Assembly: GCA_003008705.1 (NCBI GenBank) | Contig: PDUO01000007.1 | Coordinates: 588,123-652,122 of the forward strand | Source of the DNA: Pezicula radicicola | Taxonomy: Eukaryota > Ascomycota > Leotiomycetes > Helotiales > Dermateaceae | Length of the DNA: 64,000 nucleotides | Direction: 5' to 3' | Made by a program: the position numbers and the translations under genes | The notes under the pieces: generated by a model | What the model was told of the DNA's origin: nothing | The model's input: only the letters and a program-made list of their open reading frames with translations | Database searches by the model: none | Shown here: piece by piece, positions 33,763 through 44,374 of the stretch | How the letters are laid out: each line of letters begins with the position of its first letter | Numbering within the stretch: the first letter of the stretch is position 1

Positions 33763-34436
33763 TCACCAAACATCGTCGGGTCTAACAGACCACTTCTCCC
33801 CATCATCCCTAGCATGTTCCCCCTTAACATCCCTACTCAACCTCTTCCGCATATCAAAAGCATCCTCACCATCACCCATCTCACCGCCATCACTATAATA
33901 TTCTAAAACCCTCCTAAACACCTTATACCCAAGTCCCTTATACAATTCCTGAGCTATGATATTTGATTTCCGGACGAAGAGATCGACGAAATAGGCATCG
34001 TAGCTTTCGCCTGCGTTTTCGAGGGTTTTCGAGAGGGTTCGAGCTAGGCCTAGACGTCGGGCGTGCGGGGCTACTGTTAGGGCTGTTATGTGTGCGTGCC
34101 AGGGGAGATAGTGTTCTGTGTGTTGGATGAAGGAGGGTGAGGCTTCGAGTTTGCCCATTACTGGTTTCGTGTGTGTTAGTTGAGTCTCCTTGTAGTTTAA
34201 GAAATGAGAAATATAGACTGTCTGGCTTTTTATTTTGGGTTGCGGTAACAGGAATTTGAGGACTTACTGTAGCCATCGATGGTTCCATCGGGTCCTTCAG
34301 CAACATCGAATAAGTGTGGCCAGCGCGCCAGGTAGGAGAAGTAGAAGTTGAGGTCGTAGGTCTCTGTTAGTGGATCGAGGTTTGTGGGGTTGAAGCGCAG
34401 GACATCTAGGGCGCAGAAGGGACGGATGGATGTCAT
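33763..34436 (-). CDS. NatB N-terminal acetyltransferase catalytic subunit (Naa20/Nat3), 188 aa
   Basis: NatB acetylates nascent proteins starting Met-Asp, Met-Glu, Met-Asn or Met-Gln at the ribosome. Exons (minus): 34436-34268 and 34160-33763, with one 107-nt intron. The protein begins MTSIRPFCALDVLRFNPTNLDPLTETY, the hallmark Naa20 N-terminus. The splice gives GTIDGYIMGKLE, followed by HAHITALTVAPHARRLGLA, in which RRLGLA is the acetyl-CoA-binding R/Q-x-x-G-x-G/A motif. It continues YFVDLFVRKSNIIAQELYKGLGY and ends near DAFDMRKRLSRD. Length is normal for the family. It is divergent from the 386-aa protein gene. Confidence 0.96.
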
Positions 34437-35385
34437 TGTGGATTTAGAGGGGAGAGGAGAGAAGATCTCGCAGGTTGGTGGTGGTGGTGGTGGTTGGTTT
34501 GAGTTTGTAGTAGTCCCCAAGACTTCAAGAATTCATTCAGTTCAAATTCACAATAAACTTCACGATCCCCACATGCGTCATCCCCACTCTAAGCCGGTCC
34601 GGTGCTTTCATGTAAATTACCCTATGAGGCCATATGCCATTCATTTGACCAGAAGAAATAGACATACCATGCCGGAAGAGAAAGATGTACTTTATTGTAG
34701 ATATACTTAATTCGGACAATAATAAGAAACAACTTCTTTAAGTTTCAATGCCAGCGCATGACGCTAATCTGCCTGACTATATCAGAAGATCCGAAAATGC
34801 ACGCCAATCGCCAAATCACGAGCCGCATTATTGACAGGCAACGTCGTTATTATGTTTATGCCCTGTCTGTCGCCTAGAGTATCCTGTCAGTGTGTGTGTG
34901 CCTGTCCAAAAAGCGAAGGAACCCATCACAACGTAATATGCCACACAAACCCTGCGCGTCTCCACGTCGACGAAGAGACGCTCACGCTCGCAAAATAGCA
35001 TCGCATCGTCTGCCCTCTCCTTTTGTTCCATCACCACCATCGGCGCGCTGTCAAACGTGTCATTCCATCAACTAGCTATCTATCTCTCTGTTCTGCGCTC
35101 ATATTCACACTCACTCACGCTCGCATCTCCCAACTATTCCACTGCGCTACACTACAAACAAAGAAGACACAAACAAACCCCTGCGACAACCGAGCTTTTA
35201 CACTGGGCTAGGACAAAGAAAGCTGCTTTACTAGTCTGCATGCTTATTTGACTATTGATTGCAGTGCAAACCAAGAGAGACAAAGAGACCGCAGAATTCA
35301 GAATTCGCAGTTCAAGAAAAAGGGATATACACACAACACCACCACGCTGGACGACTATCATTCCCTAGCGGCATTCGTCGTCACG
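34437..35385. promoter_or_regulatory. divergent promoter region NatB / 386-aa protein
   Basis: About 950 nt between two divergent starts. A GGT trinucleotide run lies at about 34480-34496 just upstream of NatB. The 5' leader of the right-hand gene (about 34950-35385) is rich in CAC/CTC/ACA with short CACGCTCGC-like repeats. Upstream in-frame codons of the right-hand gene only reach a TTG, supporting the ATG at 35386. Confidence 0.45.
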
Positions 35386-36614
35386 ATGCCTTCATCACCA
35401 CAAACCCCACAAGGAAGACACAGCAGAAACCCCTCCAACAACATCGACCTATCCTTCGCATCGCCACTCTCCTACCAAAACTCCTCTCCAGCACGTCGCG
35501 GTTCCAAAACCTCCATCCATACACCCACAACACCCAATCGCCACAGCCTCAATCGATCTGACTCCAACTTCGGCATTGATGTCTTCGCTAGCGGCGGACC
35601 CGCACCTTCAAACGGCCTTGGAAATCTTGCTGATGAGTTGGCCGATGCATGGAGTGAGGGTGAAGAAGAAGATGAGGAACCGGATATGAATTTCCGGGAG
35701 GATGGTGCTCATGTTATACGGGATTCCGGGGTGGATGTTGGATCTTCGCCTGTTCAGGTTCAGCAACCTAAGATGTTGAATTTGACACCACCGATGCCGT
35801 CAGGGAGAGGACATAGGAGAGCGCAGAGTGATTATGATGGGAGTGACTATGGCGGGGATTCGGATCTAGAGAGTCCGGCGTTTCCTCCTACGTTAGAAGC
35901 TAGGATTGATGCTGTGGAAGGCTTGGTGAGAAGGGGAACGGAGAATAATGGGACAGAGAGGGATGGGGTTGTGAAGAGGGTTGTAGAAAACTTGAAGGAT
36001 TTGGGTGGTCAGGGGGGCGTAGAAGGATCTACTACCAGGTATGTTGATATTCCTCTCCTCCATATTTTCTACTTCTTGAAGAAAACCATACTAAGAATTC
36101 CTACAGACTCATCACAGCACATACCGCTCTCTCAACGCATCTAATGCACCAAACCCGACTGCTTCAAAACCTAGCCTACCCGCTCTTCTCCCCCCTATCC
36201 ATGCCCCCAGACTCAGAATGCATCGACGACCTAATGCCACTGATCCTCACACTTAGCGAAAGCATCCCCCGACCCACAACCGCAGCATTCACATCCCTAA
36301 CAGCCCTCCACACACTAACAGCCGATCTGGTACAAACACTAAACTACCTCTCAGACACCTTACACATGTCAAGACAAACAACCACCACAGCAGCCCGCCG
36401 GCTAAAAAGTGCAATGGAGTTAGTGAAGGAGATGCGAAAGGAAGAAGAGGAGAGGGAAGAGGGAGAATTGTGGTTACAGAGAGGTGATTGGAGTAGAAGG
36501 TTGGAGAGGAGGGAATGTGCTGGTGTTTGTGGGGATGTTGTTGGTGGGTTTGAGGAGGTTTGTAATGGGTGGCGGGAACGGTTACTCAGTCAAGCTGAGG
36601 GTGTTGTCTCATAA
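35386..36614 (+). CDS. unrecognised fungal protein, disordered N-half and helical C-half (386 aa)
   Basis: Exons are 35386-36038 and 36107-36614 (68-nt intron). The start MPSSPQTPQGRHSRNPS leads into a Ser/Pro-rich region with several SP/TP sites (possible CDK targets), then an acidic stretch WSEGEEEDEEPDMNF. From about residue 185 the protein becomes helical: LEARIDAVEGLVRRG, RLITAHTALSTHLMHQTRLLQNL, LMPLILTLSES, LTADLVQTLNYLSDTLHM and a charged coiled-coil-like region with MELVKEMRKEEEEREEG. I cannot name the family. The layout suggests an adaptor or cytoskeleton-related protein (inference only). Confidence 0.85.
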
Positions 36615-37478
36615 GGACCAGATCCCCTTCCTAACAGGAGATGAAGATTCTCGAAGAGACTTGGATACTGAGTGATGGATATACAAAGCGACAAACGACC
36701 AACGATACGAATAATCTCCCAAGATTAACCAACTCTTCAAAGCACCACAACCAAACACAACAGCCACTAAAAAGGCCTAGATATCAACTCTGTTCTCGGG
36801 TGGCACACATCTCATCTTGTCTAGTCTTTTCGTCTTCCTCTCATTTCTGCATATCGCATATTGCATAATGAAACCGGAGCGTGGTGGGCGGGTTTGTCTT
36901 CTTGTTTTTGTTTCGCCCCGTTTCTCTCATGATTTGAAAGACAGGGCTGGGCTGGGCTGCGTTAGGCTGGCTGGCTTATTGATGGATTAGATTGGCGTTG
37001 AATTGGGGTACGAACAACTGGAATGAATGAATAAATGGGGCAACGAAGAAAGAAAGAAGGGAAGTAGAGGAAGTAGACCAATGCAATGGGGTTCTGGGTA
37101 AGTAGAAACGTATATATGTAGGGTTGATTGATATCAATGTCAACGTCAATGTTAGAGAAAGTGAAGAGATTTCTAAGTACTGTGTTGATTGGTTGTTTAA
37201 CCTTTGTCGAGTCATCACACAAGCTGGGAGAGTCATTGGTTCAACAATAATATTGTCCTGGTCTGATACCAAAAGAATGACTACCAGGAATAAGAAGGAA
37301 CAAGACAAAGGAGTGACTAATAAGAAACAATCGCTACCAATGATCCATCAATCAGATATTTTGAGCGGTACTACCGATCTCAAAAGACTCAAAAAGGTCA
37401 ACAGTTCTACCATACGACACTGTCCTGAGGCCAAATACAGTCTAACCACCCCACAGCATCACGTACCACTTACTCCGC
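36615..37478. other. intergenic between convergent genes
   Basis: Holds the 3' regions of the 386-aa protein gene (+) and the giant low-complexity protein gene (-). Short frames are not convincing. There is a run of GGGCTGGGCTGGGCTGC-like repeats near 36945-36975. Confidence 0.4.
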
Positions 37479-40400
37479 CTACTGGTCGTCCAAGTCAGTC
37501 TTGACAATCAAATCCTCCCTTCCCCGCCTATGTACAACAACCGTAATACCAAGGATTCCAAATTTCTCTTCGTAGCTCGTTTCCTCGGCCTCTTCTGCAT
37601 GGCTATCTCTCTTCTTACTTAGAGATCTGTCCTCCATACTGGCCTTCACGCCCTCTTCCCGTTGAGAAAGGTACATAGCCTTCCAAACACAATCATGCTG
37701 ATCATCATCTGTACCATCATCTCTTTTTATTTTGACTGTCTTCTCGACAGGCGGCTGGTGATAATCTTCTTCTTGAGCAGGTGGCCGATTTCTGCTTTTG
37801 GCCGTATGATATGCATCGGTACTCGTTCGGAGGTCTTGCTTGCTCTTCCGTCCCGAAGGAACATTATTCCTAAGTGTCCCTCGCTCAGCGACTTTCGATA
37901 CCCCCTCGAGAATTGCAAGTTCCCGATTCCAATCACGGACCCTCGATGAGACTAACCCTTGTTGGTTCGGTTTTTGAGGCGATTGCTGCTGGGGCATTGG
38001 AGAACGAGATTCATTGCTCAATTCAATCTCATCCAATTCTTGACCATTCTCCAGTGTATCGTGACCAACCATCCTCAAAGTCCATGTCTCATCTCTCGAG
38101 GAGGAACAACCCATAGATGACTCCACGTCTTGACCTTTACCCCTTTTTAGCAAATTCCCTAAACCAACATCTTGCGAATCTGGCGCCTCCTCGATCTCTT
38201 TTCCGTCGTCTTCAAGCTCATACTCAGCTGGTTGCTCGATGTGCTGCTCGTCACTTTGAACATCATCTTCTAATCGGTGCTCAACGCGAGGCTCTATCTG
38301 GTCCTTGTAGAAATCTTGGCCCTCCGAGTGCTGTACAGCCATGGAACCGGCATCGTCTTCTTTGAACACACCTTGCTTCGTGTCGGGGGCTGACTCCTTT
38401 GGCTGTTTCAATTTCAACGAGAATTTCCTATCCTTATTTCTTTCGTCAATATTTCTCGTCTTCAAACCTTTAGATCGTTTACTCTCGAACTCCTTGTCTG
38501 TGGTGCTATCACCACTCTTCTTTCTTTTTTGCTCCTCCAACTGCTGTTGCAGCTTCTGGTTGAGCATTGGAATGCTCTTCTTCTCTTTGATCTGAAAGAA
38601 AGCAGAAATCCTTCTTTGGACCCTCTTCGAGGTCAATTTCTTATCTTCTTTACGGACATCTGGAGGTGTAAGTCTCTTTGCTGTCGTTTTGTACGCAGGT
38701 GTATGTGGGCGACTAATGCTCGTAGAAGCCGCCCCTATGCTAGGAGTTCCAGGACTAGGAGTTCGAGGATAAGACTCAAGTGAAGTATGCGAGCGCGCAA
38801 CTAGTGAAGGAACCTTGTGTGTTAGTTCCATAGAAGTTTGTGGGCGACTTGAAGGTGGTCGAGGTCTGAGTGTACGCCGCTGGAGAATTTGTGGAGTGGA
38901 AGCTCCTGGGCCTTCTTTTAGAAATTGAGAATCCAGTACCGAGTGAAGAGCATGAAAACTAGCTGATCTGTATTTGGGTAAGGGGAGCTTGGAAGCTGGT
39001 GAGGTAGCAACTTGTTGTGGTGAATTTAAAGCTGATCGAGTCGGGAGTCTTGTTTCCGGGCTCGGGGGCTGGTCCATGACCGTGTGAATTATTGTCGACT
39101 TTCTACTTGTTGGTTTCAAAGAAGGTTGTTCTTTAGCTGAAATTGAAGATCTCACTTCCTGCTTTAGCCTTGGAGAAGGCTGTTCTTTAGTTGGGCTGGG
39201 AGATCTTGATTCCTGCTTTGGTTTTGGAGAAAGTTCTTCTTTAGTCGGGCTCGCAGACCTTGACTTCTGCTTTGGAGAAGGTTGCTCTTTGGTTGGACTG
39301 GAGGATCTTGACTTCTTCATTTGTTTTGAATAAACTTCTTTGGCTGGACTTGAAGACGTTGATACTAGCTTTGACCTCGGAGAGAGATCATCTTTGGTCG
39401 GGCTTGATGGTCTTGTCTCCTGCTTCAGGCGGCGCCTTACTATAGACTGTTCTGCATTAGAAGGGGTCTGGTGTTTTTCAAGACTCCTATGACCATAGAT
39501 AAATTGCTCGGACGAGCCAGTCTCCTTGAGCCAGCTGCCAGTCTCCCTCTGCCCGACGGATTGCAAATCGAATTGCTGGCTAGGTTCTGCACTTGATATA
39601 CTTCGTCGTTTAGGCAAAGGGTTCTGGTCCTCAATGGGTTGCTCAGGTGAAGCTGTCTCATAGGTCTTATTCGCTGTCTCCATCTGCTCAACAAGGATGT
39701 GTTTGGTCTTCCTTACGGTTGTATCGCCTGGCTCCGGATGGCGTTGCTTACCAGATGACTTTTCTGTCTCCGAATCACTTGGGCCGGGTGTCAAAGCGTT
39801 GTATCCCTCACTGTGCCACTCAGGCGAACCTGCCTTCTTCCTACTCCAATTCATTGTCTCCGGCGGCAGGATAGCGACCTTCCCAGCCTCATTTGCCTCG
39901 GTCTGGACATATTGTGAAAAACGTCTTACAGGTTCATTGGTATAAGTGGCACCTGTGTGAGACGAGTCTGTCTTGCTATATCCTCTCTTCTTTGTCATCA
40001 CTGGTGCAAGAGAGGGCATTGTAATCTCCTTCGTCGTTGCCTCAACAGGTTGAGCATTTGATTGCCGACGGGGTGATTTAGCGGCTGAATCACCTTTACG
40101 CTTCTCCGTACTCGTAAAGCTCTCAACCTGCTGCTGAGCCGAAGTCTGTGGATTTGAGTCCGGTTGTAGTAATTGTTGATCACCAGTGACTCGGTCTGCT
40201 ATTGGACTACTACTTCGGACAGGTATGAGGCTTGATGTGTCCGAGTTTTCATGTGGTAAAGCCTTAGGTTTAGATTTAGATCGCAAGGCTTCATCCTGTT
40301 GGTCCTGCGTTCGGCAAATCCTTGAAGTCGAAGCAGTCGATTCTTGACAAATATTTGGTTGTTGAGCATCTGTCGCCTGGGCCGACTCAGCGACGGAAGA

Positions 40401-43157
40401 TGGAGCCCAAGATGGACTTGATGTTTTTTGTCTCGGTGTTGGTGAAAGTATTGAGCCTGAAGCACTTACAACAGAAGGGGGTTGTGACATAAGACTCAGC
40501 GGTGATTTCGATTTTACCGATGTGTGGTCCTGAGCATGTATTACCGCAGAGGCATTAGGACGGTATTGATTCCCAACAAGGGCCTGATGCTCTTCGCCCG
40601 AGCTCTCACGCAACGCAAGCGTGGATAGCATAACTGGATAAGCAGGAGTTGCAATAGTTAAAGGCTTGGAGTTTCGGGACCATGATTTGCTGTGAGCCGA
40701 GGAGTTGCCACTCCGCAAGGGTGCTGGCACAGGTGAGGTGTTTGCCCGAGCCCGCCGTGAAGTCAGAGTATGGCGATTAGTAGAAACATGTTCGTCTTCG
40801 TTTGGTCGTGCAACACCTCGACGGTTTTGACTGGCATCTTGACAAATATCTGGGCAGTGATGACAAAGATCAACAAATCCTGAACAGTTTCGGCATTGCT
40901 CAACAATCACAAATGTCTGAGGAGTTGTGACAATCTCCTGGCGAGAGCTGTTTGACTCTCTGTCGTGCCTCGAGCTGTGCCCACGAGGAAGTTTTTCATC
41001 CCCTTGATGTTTGCGTGGACTTCCTTGTTGCGTGTCGGCATGAACAGTTTCATTGAGCGTGCCAGCACGATCAATATCTTCTTCATGTTTCTGGTGTCTC
41101 TTCTCTGTACAGCTTATACTATGTCGATAAGGTGTATGTCCAGTGTGAGTTGCACGACACGATGACGACCCGCAAGTACTTATGGGACTGCCACGTGATA
41201 AGACACCGGATGAGCTCTTGTGGCGACGATGTTCACGTTGATGAGATTGGTGGATATGATTCTTGGGGCTGTTGAGCCTTGAAACTTGTTCAACAGGGAG
41301 GACTCGCAAGATAGGACTAGGAGACACAAGTATAGAGGAGTCTTCATCCGCCTTGGACATTTGAAAATCAGGTCGAGTTTCAATCGGCTGCTCAGGTGTT
41401 GTAAAGTATTGGGAACGATTTTCTCTCTTAGGTGCCATCATTGAGTGTTTTGAGACAGAGCGCTCACCCGGCATGCCTTCGTGAGGAATTTGTAATATTG
41501 CTTGACTATACGCCTGAGAGGGAGCCGTATGCTGTTGAATTTTCTGCGTATCGTCATATCGCTGATGCTTAGCATGCGTCTCAATAAGTGGCCTGTGATG
41601 CTCAGGTTGTGCAGTGTTGTGTTTTGGCTGGGCATTTCTCCCAGACGAAGTTTCATGTTGTTGAGAGTGCTGCTGATGAGCAAGCTCACGTCCCTGAGGT
41701 TTAGTGTGCCTTTCCAGGTGACCTTTGGATTTGCCAGAATGATGGTGCTCAGATGGTGCAGTGTTATGGTTTGTAATTGAACCAACGTGTTTTTGAGTCT
41801 GTTTGTCTTGCGGCTCCTTAGAACCAAGCTGTTCTGGCAGGCTTGGCTTATTCCACACATCTAGATGAGCATTTGCATTTTGAACACCTTCGGCATAGTG
41901 GTCCTTATCTGGGTCCGAGGCTTTCTGAATACGCCTGGCAGATGGTTTCTTGTGCCGGTGCTTGTGTCTATGCTCATGTCTATTATGCTTCGCAGGCGTA
42001 CTAAGATGGTCGCTAACGCCTTCTGCATATGACATGTCTTGTCTTGCGTGGTTAGCTTCCTGTGGTGTGTAATTCATGGGCGGAGTCTTTTTCTTCCCAA
42101 CATGCACCTCCTTTGCTTTTTGATGTCGAGCAACTTCTGCCCTAGCCAACTTCTGCTCCAGACTAGCCTTAGGGATTTTCGAAACATGTTTCTTATTTGA
42201 ACTTGGGCGACATATGTGCTGTAGGTCGTAGTTGTCCTCGTCATTGCGCGATTGGATTGGAACGTGAGGTAATGGTTCAGTATTTTGTTTCCCGTGCATG
42301 AACTTGTCAGCTATTGGCGTTTGCGACGAGACTGGAAGACTTCCATGGGTGTCTTCTGCCGAATGGGGGTCCTCCAGGACTGAATGCTCAGGAGTTGGCT
42401 CAGAAGACGGGACAAGTCCAGCGGGCCGCGAGATACCATATTCCTTGAAAAGATCTCGAACGCTCTCATGACGGTTGGTCGAGGTCGTATCTTTGGTCGA
42501 GGCTGTACCATACGGTGCTTTCTTTGCTTGTCGCAAAGGTTCTGGGTGAGGAGAAATATGAGATGTGTTACTTCCGTCGCCTTCACCAATTTTGTCCACC
42601 TCATGTTGGCTGTACTCTCTCATCGCCCGATTATACTCAGACATCTTGCGCTTGTCTGGTACGTGCCGTACGCTTCCAGTATCGTGTTGAGCCCACTCTA
42701 ATGTAGCATGAGTTCCAACTTGGGATCCATAGCTGTTGGATTGGTCTTTTGAACGGTTGCCATTTGTGAGGCCATGCTCTTCCTTGTGATTAGTTCGTGA
42801 TGAACGTTGGCCTAAGTAAGAATGAGAATAGTCCACCTGAGGATCCTTGTCAGGTCTCGAGGTTATCGATGCTGGCTCTGCGAATCGGTTACTTATGCGT
42901 CGACCCAGTGTTGCCCGACCAGCATGGTCATGATCTCGGGGGATTGGGGAAAGATGTCTTGGTGTATGTGCATTTTGCATGTTCTGTAGATGCTGAACAC
43001 GCGATGCCACAGTGCCGACGGGAACAGCATGTTCGTGTTTAAGGCGAGTAGAGAGCGGTGATATGCTTGATGTTGGCGAATCGTAGGTCACCTTCCTACT
43101 AGTACACGGCGCAGGCGGCGATGGCCACCGGTAAGTCTGCTGAGTCTGATAACTCAT
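37479..43157 (-). CDS. giant low-complexity protein (1,892 aa), function unknown
   Basis: One uninterrupted frame of 5.7 kb. The first ATG is at 43157 (MSYQTQQTYRWPSPP), but the frame is open a further 30 codons to 43247, just after a TTTTAAG that could be an acceptor, so an upstream exon is possible. Composition is Ser/Pro/His/Gln/Lys-rich and presumably disordered. Landmarks: a His/Lys/Arg run (HEHRHKHRHKKPS), a cysteine cluster near residues 750-770 (CRNC...CHHC...C), repeated SPTKE-containing units at about 1245-1355, coiled-coil KEKKSIPMLNQKLQQQLEEQ, and a more ordered C-terminus ending FGILGITVVVHRRGREDLIVKTDL. The C-terminus is probably the conserved functional part. I do not recognise the family. 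Confidence 0.85.
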   Translation of the reverse strand: MSYQTQQTYRWPSPPAPCTSRKVTYDSPTSSISPLSTRLKHEHAVPVGTVASRVQHLQNMQNAHTPRHLSPIPRDHDHAGRATLGRRISNRFAEPASITSRPDKDPQVDYSHSYLGQRSSRTNHKEEHGLTNGNRSKDQSNSYGSQVGTHATLEWAQHDTGSVRHVPDKRKMSEYNRAMREYSQHEVDKIGEGDGSNTSHISPHPEPLRQAKKAPYGTASTKDTTSTNRHESVRDLFKEYGISRPAGLVPSSEPTPEHSVLEDPHSAEDTHGSLPVSSQTPIADKFMHGKQNTEPLPHVPIQSRNDEDNYDLQHICRPSSNKKHVSKIPKASLEQKLARAEVARHQKAKEVHVGKKKTPPMNYTPQEANHARQDMSYAEGVSDHLSTPAKHNRHEHRHKHRHKKPSARRIQKASDPDKDHYAEGVQNANAHLDVWNKPSLPEQLGSKEPQDKQTQKHVGSITNHNTAPSEHHHSGKSKGHLERHTKPQGRELAHQQHSQQHETSSGRNAQPKHNTAQPEHHRPLIETHAKHQRYDDTQKIQQHTAPSQAYSQAILQIPHEGMPGERSVSKHSMMAPKRENRSQYFTTPEQPIETRPDFQMSKADEDSSILVSPSPILRVLPVEQVSRLNSPKNHIHQSHQREHRRHKSSSGVLSRGSPISTCGSSSCRATHTGHTPYRHSISCTEKRHQKHEEDIDRAGTLNETVHADTQQGSPRKHQGDEKLPRGHSSRHDRESNSSRQEIVTTPQTFVIVEQCRNCSGFVDLCHHCPDICQDASQNRRGVARPNEDEHVSTNRHTLTSRRARANTSPVPAPLRSGNSSAHSKSWSRNSKPLTIATPAYPVMLSTLALRESSGEEHQALVGNQYRPNASAVIHAQDHTSVKSKSPLSLMSQPPSVVSASGSILSPTPRQKTSSPSWAPSSVAESAQATDAQQPNICQESTASTSRICRTQDQQDEALRSKSKPKALPHENSDTSSLIPVRSSSPIADRVTGDQQLLQPDSNPQTSAQQQVESFTSTEKRKGDSAAKSPRRQSNAQPVEATTKEITMPSLAPVMTKKRGYSKTDSSHTGATYTNEPVRRFSQYVQTEANEAGKVAILPPETMNWSRKKAGSPEWHSEGYNALTPGPSDSETEKSSGKQRHPEPGDTTVRKTKHILVEQMETANKTYETASPEQPIEDQNPLPKRRSISSAEPSQQFDLQSVGQRETGSWLKETGSSEQFIYGHRSLEKHQTPSNAEQSIVRRRLKQETRPSSPTKDDLSPRSKLVSTSSSPAKEVYSKQMKKSRSSSPTKEQPSPKQKSRSASPTKEELSPKPKQESRSPSPTKEQPSPRLKQEVRSSISAKEQPSLKPTSRKSTIIHTVMDQPPSPETRLPTRSALNSPQQVATSPASKLPLPKYRSASFHALHSVLDSQFLKEGPGASTPQILQRRTLRPRPPSSRPQTSMELTHKVPSLVARSHTSLESYPRTPSPGTPSIGAASTSISRPHTPAYKTTAKRLTPPDVRKEDKKLTSKRVQRRISAFFQIKEKKSIPMLNQKLQQQLEEQKRKKSGDSTTDKEFESKRSKGLKTRNIDERNKDRKFSLKLKQPKESAPDTKQGVFKEDDAGSMAVQHSEGQDFYKDQIEPRVEHRLEDDVQSDEQHIEQPAEYELEDDGKEIEEAPDSQDVGLGNLLKRGKGQDVESSMGCSSSRDETWTLRMVGHDTLENGQELDEIELSNESRSPMPQQQSPQKPNQQGLVSSRVRDWNRELAILEGVSKVAERGTLRNNVPSGRKSKQDLRTSTDAYHTAKSRNRPPAQEEDYHQPPVEKTVKIKRDDGTDDDQHDCVWKAMYLSQREEGVKASMEDRSLSKKRDSHAEEAEETSYEEKFGILGITVVVHRRGREDLIVKTDLDDQ
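39100..39430 (-). repeat. coding repeat: SPTKE units of the giant protein
   Basis: About six diverged copies of a unit of roughly 16-22 residues follow each other, with cores SPTKEDLSP, SPAKEVYS, SPTKEQPSPK, SPTKEELSPK, SPTKEQPSPR and SAKEQPSLK. Each core has a Ser-Pro followed by Lys-Glu, so they are repeated possible phosphosites. Confidence 0.75.
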
Positions 43158-43582
43158 ATCAGACACCACGATACCTGGAATTCTGGATGCATCGGGACTT
43201 TGCTGCCTGCGCCTTTGGGTATTCGGACAGCAAAAAATGATGGGCAACTTAAAAGAATGTAATGAATAACAAGTCAGTGAGCAAAACAGCTCGAAGACCC
43301 CGGGGAGTAGAAAATAGATGCCAGATAGAGAAATGCGTTAATGTGTTAAAAGGTTAAGGAAATTTTGTTGAGGGAAGGAATAAGAACTCTGTCCTTGGAG
43401 GTCAGCAGCGTATTGCCAAAGAGGAAAGCACGACCCAACTAGGTATGCTCCAGCACCAACATGAAATCCGAGAAACACGGAATGATACTTGTCTCTGTCA
43501 CACGAAGGAAAGCCTTTTCTCTGATTTACATAGGTGCACTCTCTATCATACTCTCAAGCCTCATTCCTCCTCAGACACACTT
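43158..43582. other. spacer between the giant protein and F1 delta genes
   Basis: Both flanking genes are on the minus strand; this 425-nt interval carries the 3' end of F1 delta and the promoter/leader (or an unseen first exon) of the giant protein gene. It is rich in C/T on the minus strand near 43380. No other gene. Confidence 0.45.
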
Positions 43583-44374
43583 CTACTTCAAAACAGCTTG
43601 CAAGCTCTCAAGAACCTATAATTTTATTAGAAACTCTCTCCGACTCAACTTGAAAGGTGAACTGACCTCAATCTCAATCTTTGCCTCAGCGATATCTCCC
43701 TCACTCCCACTTCCGCTAGCAATTTTCTGTGCCTCAGCAAGTTGAGACCTGACGTTCTCAATGCTAAAGTCCTCTAATGGGAAACCTTCGACAGCGTTGA
43801 TGCTCAATTGAGAATCCGGTTGTACAATGGCAAATCCTCCAGACACTGGATATGGTATATATATTAGTCAGGACGTACTTAGGGTTCCCAGACTTTCCTA
43901 GGTGCACATACGGAAGAACTGCTTGCTTCCACCACTCTCCTCAATGACCTCAATGAGACCGGGCTTCAACTGTTCAATGGAAGGTACATGGTTGGCGAGA
44001 ATACCCATCTCGCCAGACTCGGCGGGGATGTTGACCTGGACAACATCTTGCGATTTGTAGATCGACTGGAGACCATAAGGTTAGCAGGAGCTCCCGCATG
44101 CCCTTTTCCTTATCCCATCGCATGGTGCTCTATTGAATCGTTCCATCTCCACCCAATCCAGCACCACATTATCTGAGTCGATTCGCAAACGTACCTGATG
44201 GGGTAGAGCCAAGCTCAACTTGATCTAGGAGCAGTTAGCAATGGGTGCAAAATTTGGACTAGGGCTGCCGACCTTATCCGCAACTGCTTCAGCATATCCT
44301 CTGCGCTGGACGGGTGCCTTAAAAGCTGCAGGGCATGTTCGCAGAGCTGCGCGAGCAATTCGGAGGGAGTTCAT
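43583..44374 (-). CDS. mitochondrial ATP synthase F1 delta subunit, 165 aa
   Basis: This central-stalk subunit (bacterial epsilon homologue) couples Fo rotation to F1. Exons (minus): 44374-44273, 44224-44195, 44065-43912, 43845-43667 and 43615-43583, all in frame. The start MNSLRIARAALRTCPAAFKAPVQRRGYAEA is a typical mitochondrial presequence with cleavage likely near RRGYAE. The beta-sandwich follows with IKLSLALPHQ, VVQVNIPAESGEMGILANHVPSIEQLKPGLIEV and FLSGGFAIVQPDSQLSINAVE, then the helical C-terminus ends VLESLQAVLK. Exons 2 and 5 are only 30 and 33 nt. The first donor is GTCGGC, weaker than usual. Confidence 0.94.
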
